From positions 1 through 6,704 of the forward strand of contig CALXTG010000090.1 in NCBI GenBank assembly GCA_944391355.1: DNA of 6,704 bases. Reading direction: 5' to 3'. Made by a program: the position numbers and the translations under genes. The stretch comes from an uncultured Alphaproteobacteria bacterium. Its GTDB lineage: Bacteria; Pseudomonadota; Alphaproteobacteria; RF32; CAG-239. Each line of letters opens with the position of its first letter. The stretch's first letter is position 1. Below the pieces are notes generated by a model, which was given only the letters and a program-made list of their open reading frames with translations, made no database searches and had not been told where the DNA came from. Below, one piece after another: positions 1 to 4,648 of the stretch.

Positions 1-721
1 CAATCGCTTCCAAAACCGGAATCAGCGGCTGCAGATTGAATACTTTCTGGTCATAAAGCAGAATATACGGATTCTCATATTCGCAAATCATCTTTTCGGG
101 ATTGGTAATGAAATAAGGCGACAGATAACCGCGGTCAAACTGCATGCCTTCAACAATATCCAGCTCGGTTTCCAAACCTTTGGCATCTTCAACCGTAATG
201 ACGCCTTCATTGCCGACTTTTTCCATCGCCCGGGCCAGATATTCGCCGATTGAACGGTCGCCGTTGGCCGAAATTGTACCGACCTGCGCAATTTCTTCCG
301 AAGTTTTAATTGCCGTTGAGCGCGATTTAATATCTTCAACCACCGCTTCAACCGCCATATCGATACCGCGTTTCAAATCCATCGGATTCATACCGGCGGC
401 AACAGCTTTGCAGCCCTCACGGATAATCGCTTCGGCCAGGACCGTAGCGGTCGTTGTGCCGTCACCGGCCTTATCGGCAGTTTTCTGAGCAACTTCTTTT
501 ACCAGCTGAGCGCCCATATTTTCAAATTTATCGGCCAGTTCAACTTCTTTGGCAACCGAAACGCCGTCTTTGGTGATTTTCGGCGCGCCGTAAGATTTAT
601 CCAAAATAACGTTGCGGCCTTTGGGACCTAAAGTAACTTTAACGGCTTTGGCCAGGGTTTCAACCCCGCGCAGCATTTTAGCGCGGGCTTCATTCGAAAA
701 TTCAATATCTTTAGCAGCCAT
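1..721 (-). CDS. groEL: Chaperonin GroEL (60 kDa subunit), N-terminal 240 residues, cut by window edge
   Basis: Large subunit of the cytoplasmic chaperonin, which folds non-native proteins in an ATP-driven double ring capped by GroES. Only the first 240 of about 545 residues are in the window. The start MAAKDIEFSNEARAKMLRGV is the family start. LGPKGRNV (residues 31-38) and GDGTTTAT (86-93) are the nucleotide-binding motifs of the equatorial domain. MNPMDLKRGID follows, then the beginning of the apical domain (EGMQFDRGYLSPYF). No frameshift or missing motif is seen. The start at 721 has a Shine-Dalgarno AGAAGGA about 8 bases upstream. groES ends 33 bases before it on the same strand with no terminator between, so the two form the usual groES-groEL operon. 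Sequence style (MAAKD start, REGCKAVAAGMNPMDLKRGIDMAV) fits Alphaproteobacteria, which is an inference. Confidence 0.98.
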   Translation of the reverse strand, partial: MAAKDIEFSNEARAKMLRGVETLAKAVKVTLGPKGRNVILDKSYGAPKITKDGVSVAKEVELADKFENMGAQLVKEVAQKTADKAGDGTTTATVLAEAIIREGCKAVAAGMNPMDLKRGIDMAVEAVVEDIKSRSTAIKTSEEIAQVGTISANGDRSIGEYLARAMEKVGNEGVITVEDAKGLETELDIVEGMQFDRGYLSPYFITNPEKMICEYENPYILLYDQKVFNLQPLIPVLEAI

Positions 722-754
722 TTGTTTAATCCTTCTTTCTATAATTTCAGCTTA

Positions 755-1045
755 TTAATTTTCCAAAATTGCCAGAATATCGGCTTCTTTGGCAATCAAA
801 CGGTCTTCGCCGTCAACTTTAACCTCGGTACCGGACCATTTTCCGAACAAGACGCGGTCGCCGACTTTAACGCTCAAGGGAATTAACTTACCGTCTTCGG
901 TACGCAGCCCTTCGCCGACAGCTTCAATAATCCCTTCCGAAGGTTTTTCTTTGGCGGTATCGGGAATAATAATCCCGCCGGCAGTTTTAACGGTTTCATC
1001 GACTCTCTTAATCAGAACACGGTCGTGTAACGGTTTAATTTTCAT
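755..1045 (-). CDS. groES: Co-chaperonin GroES (10 kDa)
   Basis: Heptameric lid of the GroEL folding chamber. The 96 residues match the normal family length. The start MKIKPLHDRVLIKR is typical. The mobile loop that contacts GroEL contains GGIIIPDTA (residues 23-31), and the end carries VGDRVLFGKWSGTEVKVDGEDRLIAKEADILAILEN-type sequence (read in pieces: VGDRVLFGKWSG, then IAKEADILAILEN). The reading frame stays open upstream to a TTG at 1084. The ATG at 1045 is preferred because AAGGAG lies 9 bases before it and family homology begins there. It is the first gene of the groESL operon, transcribed away from the plus-strand unit at 1241. No CIRCE element (TTAGCACTC inverted repeat) for HrcA is visible upstream. 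Confidence 0.98.
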   Translation of the reverse strand: MKIKPLHDRVLIKRVDETVKTAGGIIIPDTAKEKPSEGIIEAVGEGLRTEDGKLIPLSVKVGDRVLFGKWSGTEVKVDGEDRLIAKEADILAILEN

Positions 1046-1054
1046 TGTTAATTG

Positions 1055-1060
1055 CTCCTT
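1055..1060 (-). promoter_or_regulatory. Shine-Dalgarno site of groES
   Basis: AAGGAG on the minus strand, 9 bases before the ATG at 1045. It fixes the groES start against the longer open frame that begins with TTG at 1084. Confidence 0.85.
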
Positions 1061-1085
1061 TAATAACAATAAGTTCACTGTCAAA

Positions 1086-1130
1086 TTTATATCCTAATGT
1101 TTAGGTAGTTACTTAATTTCCGATTGTCAA
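1086..1130 (-). promoter_or_regulatory. Candidate promoter region of groESL
   Basis: Minus-strand promoter-like elements lie in this stretch. CTTGACA (1131-1125) is a perfect -35 and also resembles the CTTG start of RpoH (sigma32) promoters. TATAAA (1091-1086) is a good -10. They are too far apart to pair with each other, and each lacks a convincing partner at 16-18 bases. The CTTG box has no good CCTATNT-like box at the alphaproteobacterial RpoH spacing. A promoter is expected here because groES is the first gene of the operon, but its exact position is not settled. Confidence 0.35.
1093..1105. repeat. Short palindrome upstream of groES, possible operator
   Basis: Perfect inverted repeat CCTAA-TGT-TTAGG (5-bp arms, 3-base spacer) in the groES upstream region. 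On the minus strand it lies directly before TATAAA (1091-1086), a possible -10 element, so it would sit between -35 and -10. This is a plausible operator position, but 5-bp arms can occur by chance. No regulator is identified. Confidence 0.3.
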
Positions 1131-1175
1131 GCAAGGCAGAAGAAAAATCGTCATTTATCCCGCAAAAAAAATCTT

Positions 1176-1204
1176 TTGACAAAATTTATACAAATGATTA
1201 TGCT
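1176..1204 (+). promoter_or_regulatory. Sigma70-type promoter of the unknown two-gene unit
   Basis: TTGACA (1176-1181, perfect -35), 17-base spacer, TATGCT (1199-1204, four of six -10 matches). Transcription would start near 1211, leaving about a 30-base leader before the ATG at 1241. Its position inside the upstream-extended reading frame argues for the short form of the first gene. Confidence 0.65.
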
Positions 1205-1240
1205 GTCTCCATAAAATGTATCATTAAAAAATTATTAGCT

Positions 1241-1579
1241 ATGGAAAAAAGGGAATTAAGAGAGCTGTTAAAAACGGCTTACCGAAAATTAAAAGCTATA
1301 CCGGAAGATCCAAAGGATATTACATTTGAAGAATATCTGCTCCGGTACCCCAAATCTGAGATCGGCAAATTCTTTGCCTATTTTGAAGACAGCCCCAACT
1401 GGGACGACGAAGAAATTGCCGCAAGAGAAGATCACATGCTTTGCGAAATCATCCGCATTGACATTGTAAATCATGTTCAGATTTTTCGCACCGTTTTCAA
1501 ACAGCTGCTGCTCGGAGCGGACTATATTCAAAATCGGCAGCTGGTAGCCAGAATCATTGAGTTTTATAAACTAAAATAA
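1241..1579 (+). CDS. Hypothetical charged helical protein, 112 residues
   Basis: Function not recognised. The product is small, soluble-looking and rich in charged residues. A basic helix opens it (MEKRELRELLKTAYRKLKAI), followed by PEDPKDITFEEYLLRYPKSE, an acidic stretch (FEDSPNWDDEEIAARED, residues 48-64) and amphipathic helices to the end. There is no signal peptide or membrane segment and only one cysteine (C68). The frame is open back to a TTG at 1124, but the ATG at 1241 is chosen because a good promoter lies at 1176-1204 and no other ATG is in frame. No clear Shine-Dalgarno precedes it. It is followed after 5 bases by the next gene, so the two probably form one operon diverging from groESL. 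Codon use looks normal for the window apart from an AT-rich 5' flank. Confidence 0.7.
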   Translation: MEKRELRELLKTAYRKLKAIPEDPKDITFEEYLLRYPKSEIGKFFAYFEDSPNWDDEEIAAREDHMLCEIIRIDIVNHVQIFRTVFKQLLLGADYIQNRQLVARIIEFYKLK

Positions 1580-1584
1580 AAACT

Positions 1585-2085
1585 ATGAGACCAGAAAAAG
1601 AACAGCTGCTGTCCGAATTTTTTGAAAACGGACGCAAAGTAATTTTTCCGGAAGACTTGCTGAAACAGCTTCCCGAAGAACACCGCAAAGAATTTCGTTC
1701 TACTGAAAAGCAGAAAAAACTTGCCGCAGAATCCCGTCTCGGATTTTGTCCCGACACAGAATTCTTAAACCTCTCGCTGCAATTGCTAAAACTTAACTGC
1801 AGCAGAGAAAGCAACCCGGCTGTCAATCATTATTATCAATGTCTGCACAAAGTGATAACCAAACACCGCGGGCATGACCTTCAATTATTGAAACAGGGTG
1901 AACGGCAGGCAATCGAAACAGTTAACAATTTCCGGTGCAACAGTGATAATTGCTTAAGCACGGAAAACAGCGTATCTTTTCGCCGATTGTTGGAAATCTG
2001 GGTTCTTTTTGCCCCGTTTATTTTTGATTATGAAAGCATACTGAAACTGGCTTCCGCCTATAATCAGATCGCCTGCCTTTCATAA
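1585..2085 (+). CDS. Hypothetical protein with six cysteines, 166 residues
   Basis: Function not recognised. The start ATG lies 5 bases after the stop of the upstream gene with no Shine-Dalgarno of its own, which suggests translational coupling. The N-terminal half is charged and helical (MRPEKEQLLSEFFENG, then EEHRKEFRSTEKQKKLAAE). The C-terminal part has a hydrophobic stretch, LLEIWVLFAPFIF (residues 135-147), more likely a buried helix than a membrane segment. Six cysteines (C55, C72, C86, C118, C123, C164) and four histidines at 82-97 are many for a cytoplasmic protein of this size; a metal site is possible but no known zinc motif is seen. There is no signal peptide. The gene ends just before a bidirectional terminator at 2087-2120. 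No similarity to its partner is evident. Confidence 0.75.
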   Translation: MRPEKEQLLSEFFENGRKVIFPEDLLKQLPEEHRKEFRSTEKQKKLAAESRLGFCPDTEFLNLSLQLLKLNCSRESNPAVNHYYQCLHKVITKHRGHDLQLLKQGERQAIETVNNFRCNSDNCLSTENSVSFRRLLEIWVLFAPFIFDYESILKLASAYNQIACLS

Positions 2086-2086
2086 G

Positions 2087-2120
2087 AAAAAAACCTCATC
2101 GAGAAAGATGAGGTTTTTTT
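2087..2120. terminator. Bidirectional Rho-independent terminator between converging units
   Basis: Stem CCTCATC (2094-2100), loop GAGAAA, GATGAGG (2107-2113), flanked by seven A on the left and seven T on the right. It is symmetric and has a T tract on either strand, so it can end both the plus-strand hypothetical operon (stop at 2085) and the minus-strand channel gene (stop at 2125). Confidence 0.92.
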
Positions 2121-2124
2121 ATGG

Positions 2125-2859
2125 TTATTTTTTCACGGCAGATATTTTAACCGCCTGAACCACCGCGCTCATCAGGAAACTGATTACAATCAAGAAAGAA
2201 ATCAGAATGAATGAGACGAAAAATACCCAGGCATTCGGGAAAATATCCATAACCGGACGGGCAATATTACCGGCCCAACCGTCCAGCGTAAAGGTCTGCA
2301 GCAAAGTGAACAAAGCCGCGCCCAAAGTCGAAAATTCTCTGAAAACATCACCATAAAGGCTGACCGCCATAATTGCGAAAACGTAAAAGAAAACGGCAAA
2401 GACCAAAATCATCGCCACAAAATTAGGCAACAGGGCCGTAAAGGTATTTACAATATCTTTCAGATGTGAAAAGCGGTTGATATATTTCAGCAGCCTGAAC
2501 AAACGGAAGGTTCTGAGAATAATGAACGCACTGGCCAAAGGCACTGACGAAACCGCCACAATGACAAAATCAAAAACATTCCAGCCGTTTTTGAAAAAAT
2601 TGCGTCCTTCGGCATAAATTTTCATCAGCATTTCAACAATAAAGATGCCCATAAACAAACGGTCAAGCAGGAACAATCCCGTATCAAAACGAAAACTTAC
2701 CCATTCCGAAGTCATTAACCCCAGCACAATCGCATCGGCCAAAATAATTGACATGATAAACAGGTCAAAGCTTTCGCCGGTCACCAATGTCTTTAATTTA
2801 CGTTTATCTTCGGTAAACAGATGCTTTCTAACGCCGCTTTTCTTTTTAACTTTTGCCAT
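2125..2859 (-). CDS. Single-domain voltage-gated cation channel, bacterial NaV/CaV type (ion transport family)
   Basis: A 244-residue inner-membrane channel subunit, expected to assemble as a tetramer like NaChBac. Six helices can be read. S1 is about 30-50. S2 is 62-82, with E76. S3 (NGWNVFDFVIVAVSS, 91-105) carries the conserved Asp D97. S4 has R116, R119, R122 and K125 at three-residue steps, which is the voltage sensor. S5 is about 145-169, a pore helix lies at 178-190, and S6 is about 211-238. The filter is TLDGWAG (191-197), where NaChBac has TLESWAS, so the key acid is Asp instead of Glu and position 4 is Gly. The cytoplasmic tail after S6 is very short; the long coiled-coil tail of NaChBac-type channels is missing. 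A basic N-terminus (MAKVKKKSGVRKH) precedes S1. GAAGGAAG lies 5 bases before the start. The prepilin peptidase gene ends 33 bases upstream, so they are probably co-transcribed. Ion preference (Na+ or Ca2+) cannot be settled by reading. Confidence 0.93.
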   Translation of the reverse strand: MAKVKKKSGVRKHLFTEDKRKLKTLVTGESFDLFIMSIILADAIVLGLMTSEWVSFRFDTGLFLLDRLFMGIFIVEMLMKIYAEGRNFFKNGWNVFDFVIVAVSSVPLASAFIILRTFRLFRLLKYINRFSHLKDIVNTFTALLPNFVAMILVFAVFFYVFAIMAVSLYGDVFREFSTLGAALFTLLQTFTLDGWAGNIARPVMDIFPNAWVFFVSFILISFLIVISFLMSAVVQAVKISAVKK

Positions 2860-2892
2860 GTTTTCTTCCTTCGGTTCGTATATCAGATGACT

Positions 2893-3576
2893 TTAATACC
2901 CAAACATAAAAAATGCAACAATAATTGCCGCGGCCGCAATCGCCGGGCCGAAAGCTCCCTGCCGGCGGCGGTTTAGCAAAGCATAAACCAAAAACAACCC
3001 GCAGGAAAGAATAATAACATAGAGCAGATTTTCCAGTCCCAACCAAGCGCCGATTCCCGCCAGCAGCTTAATATCGCCGCCGCCGAACACGTCTTTGTTT
3101 TTCCAAACCAGCGTCAAACTGGCCAATGCCGGAATAAAATATCCGCCCAAAGCGCCTGCGGCACTGTCGCCGATTCCTGCCCAGCCGCCGTTCATAACCG
3201 CAAAATTAAAACCGATAATCAGCAGCGGTACTGTCAAAATATCCGGCAGCAACTCCATGCGATCGTCTATTTCGGTCAACAGCAGCAGTGTCCAAATAAA
3301 ATAAACCGCCCAGCCGGCTGTCCCGACCGCAAAAAAACGCACCGCGGCAAAAGTCAGTCCCGCGGTTACGATTCCCCATAACAGACTGCGCCGTAAAAAA
3401 GCCGAACGTAAATTTTTGTAACGGGGATTTTTTCTTCTTTCCCGGTTCAGACTTTTTCCCGGCGTAAAAATCCGATATAAGGCATAACCAAACGTCGCCG
3501 GCATAAATTTGGCAAAACGCCGCGCGATATAAGGAATAAAAAGCCCGAAAAACAATCCGCAGAGAACATAAACCAT
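2893..3576 (-). CDS. Type IV prepilin peptidase, A24 family (PilD/GspO-like)
   Basis: An inner-membrane aspartic protease that cuts the leader of type IV pilin-like proteins at the cytoplasmic face. The 227 residues are mostly hydrophobic with about six to eight helices. Both catalytic signatures are present: IDDRMELLPDILTVPL (103-118), with D104 aligning with the catalytic Asp of PilD, and FGGGDIKLLAGIGAWLG (164-180), with D168. The closing GAFGPAIAAA motif (207-216) is also typical. The N-terminal part has no CxxC pairs, so the zinc-binding cytoplasmic domain of full PilD is absent. That loop is replaced by a short basic stretch (KSLNRERRKNPRYKNLR, 41-57). The start at 3576 has AAGGA 6 bases upstream. 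It is the first gene of a likely two-gene unit with the channel 33 bases downstream. No pilin or secretion gene is in the window, so its substrate is unknown. Confidence 0.92.
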   Translation of the reverse strand: MVYVLCGLFFGLFIPYIARRFAKFMPATFGYALYRIFTPGKSLNRERRKNPRYKNLRSAFLRRSLLWGIVTAGLTFAAVRFFAVGTAGWAVYFIWTLLLLTEIDDRMELLPDILTVPLLIIGFNFAVMNGGWAGIGDSAAGALGGYFIPALASLTLVWKNKDVFGGGDIKLLAGIGAWLGLENLLYVIILSCGLFLVYALLNRRRQGAFGPAIAAAAIIVAFFMFGY

Positions 3577-3680
3577 TTTGCATCCTTAAAGATATCAGCT
3601 GTTTCTGCCGCCAGTTTAATCACAAAAGCATAAAATTTTGTTAATGCCGGCCGAATATTTGCCCCGGCGTTTTCTCCCAC

Positions 3681-3713
3681 AAAAAAAATTCCGGTTTTGA
3701 CAACCGGAATTTT
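3681..3713 (-). terminator. Rho-independent terminator after the small membrane-protein pair
   Basis: Inverted repeat AAAATTCCGGTT / AACCGGAATTTT (3685-3696 and 3702-3713) with a 5-base loop. On the minus strand it is followed by a run of T (eight A at 3681-3688 on the plus strand) and begins just after the stop at 3717. It separates the membrane pair from the peptidase-channel pair, so the latter needs its own promoter in 3577-3680. No convincing one was found there. Confidence 0.9.
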
Positions 3714-3716
3714 ATT

Positions 3717-4118
3717 TTAATCTTCTTTAAAGCACAGACTGCCGAGATAACAAAGCATCAGCAAAAAGCACCAGATTAGCCGGAAAACTCTTCTGAGCAG
3801 CCAGGGCAGCAGAATAAAAATGACACTGCCGATAAAAACTTCCAAGACCGTCAGATAATCAGTGTTTTTATTTAAAATAATAAACCCTGTTACCCATATC
3901 ACGGCGGAAATTATATCCAGATTACAGCCTGTCTTCTTTTTAACCTGTTCCGGCGGCAGTTTGCCTTTCAGCCACATAAATTTATAAAATTGTTTCAGCG
4001 GCAGCCTCGGCGTATAATACACCGCCCTTTTACTTTCAAAATAAAGCAAAAATAACACCGCCAGACTAAAAATCACCACCGGCCATACCGGTATGACAGT
4101 AAAATAATTTATCAGCAT
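3717..4118 (-). CDS. Hypothetical small membrane protein, 133 residues, about four helices
   Basis: Function not recognised. Hydrophobic segments are at about 7-27, 68-84, 91-108 and 112-128. A basic cytoplasmic-looking loop lies between the first two (KFMWLKGKLPPEQVKKKTG, 46-64). The ATG overlaps the stop of the upstream gene in ATATGCTGA (ATG 4118-4116, TGA 4114-4112), so translation is coupled. Its C-terminal half aligns without gaps to the partner protein, offset by 20 residues: AV 72-73 with 52-53, G97 with G77, P105 with P85, LI 114-115 with 94-95. This points to a distant duplication. A terminator follows immediately. No enzyme motif is seen, and the stop at 3719-3717 is intact. Confidence 0.75.
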   Translation of the reverse strand: MLINYFTVIPVWPVVIFSLAVLFLLYFESKRAVYYTPRLPLKQFYKFMWLKGKLPPEQVKKKTGCNLDIISAVIWVTGFIILNKNTDYLTVLEVFIGSVIFILLPWLLRRVFRLIWCFLLMLCYLGSLCFKED

Positions 4119-4465
4119 ATTTCTTCGTTTTGAGGTTCAACATCTTTTTCATTACGCCGGCTCATTACCGCCAACAGCACAATCAATTCGACAATTCCGT
4201 GTACGGCATAAGGAATGACAAAAGAAAACAACAATCCCATCACCCAAACCACATCGCGGATAAAAAACTTATGATCCTGATTGAAAAACACCAGCAAAAA
4301 ACAAGCAACGGCCATCAACCAATAATCACCATGTTTAAGCGCTTCCTGAAAATTATCTGCCAGATTGCAAATATTTTTTCTCAAATGAAAACACAAAATC
4401 CGCACCAGCGAAATCACAAACCCCAGTCCAAAAAGGCTGAGAAAAATAACGTTATACTTTTCCAT
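4112..4465 (-). CDS. Hypothetical small membrane protein, 117 residues, about four helices
   Basis: Function not recognised. Hydrophobic segments lie at about 5-25, 48-62, 71-88 and 90-101. Between the first two is a polar stretch with HLRKNICNLADNFQEALKHGD (27-47, shown here as its ends HLRK and KHGD). The tail is charged (SRRNEKDVEPQNEEIC). It is the first gene of a two-gene unit with the 133-residue protein, overlapping by 7 bases. No clear Shine-Dalgarno precedes the ATG at 4465; the leader is A/T-rich. A promoter at 4505-4532 fits. The pair could act as a heteromeric membrane complex, but this is inferred only from coupling and shared topology. Confidence 0.75.
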   Translation of the reverse strand: MEKYNVIFLSLFGLGFVISLVRILCFHLRKNICNLADNFQEALKHGDYWLMAVACFLLVFFNQDHKFFIRDVVWVMGLLFSFVIPYAVHGIVELIVLLAVMSRRNEKDVEPQNEEIC

Positions 4466-4504
4466 AGCTTTTAATAATTAGTAAATAATGTTAATTGTTT
4501 TTCC

Positions 4505-4532
4505 ATCATAACCCCATTTTAGACAAAATCAA
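4505..4532 (-). promoter_or_regulatory. Promoter of the small membrane-protein pair
   Basis: On the minus strand: TTGATT (4532-4527, four of six -35 matches), 16-base spacer, TATGAT (4510-4505, five of six -10 matches). The predicted start is near 4498, about 33 bases before the ATG at 4465. It is divergent from the typA promoter 30 bases away. Confidence 0.55.
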
Positions 4533-4563
4533 CAGATTTTTTATTTTCTTTTTCACTTTGTTA

Positions 4564-4591
4564 TTGAAAAATAATTTAATTTTGCTATGGT
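4564..4591 (+). promoter_or_regulatory. Promoter of typA
   Basis: TTGAAA (4564-4569, five of six -35 matches), 16-base spacer, TATGGT (4586-4591, four of six -10 matches) with a TG at 4583-4584, making an extended -10 (TGCTATGGT). Transcription would start near 4598, giving a leader of about 50 bases before the ATG at 4649. Confidence 0.6.
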
Positions 4592-4648
4592 GAGGCGAAT
4601 TTATAAAAAGGCATTCAATGTATGACCATTTAGGAAAGAAAAAGAAAG

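Noticed and set aside
144..488. 114-codon plus-strand open frame inside groEL
   Set aside because: Antisense shadow of conserved groEL sequence, without start signals.
1046..1084. 13-codon N-terminal extension of GroES from a TTG start
   Set aside because: GroES homology starts at MKIKPLHDR and the extension contains the AAGGAG site for that start.
1124..1240. 39-codon N-terminal extension of the 112-residue protein from a TTG start
   Set aside because: A good promoter (1176-1204) lies inside it, its composition is low-complexity and AT-rich, and no ribosome binding site precedes the TTG.
3627..3632. TATGCT on the minus strand as a -10 for the peptidase-channel unit
   Set aside because: No acceptable -35 at 16-18 bases (TTCGGC is the best), so it was not listed as a promoter, although a promoter is expected in 3577-3680.
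3447..3680. 77-codon minus-strand open frame overlapping the start of the prepilin peptidase
   Set aside because: Its larger part lies in another frame of the well-supported peptidase gene, and the rest has no start signals or recognisable sequence.
3577..3716. Possible small RNA or gene between the membrane pair and the peptidase
   Set aside because: Apart from the terminator at 3681-3713 there is no promoter pair, conserved structure or credible small frame here.
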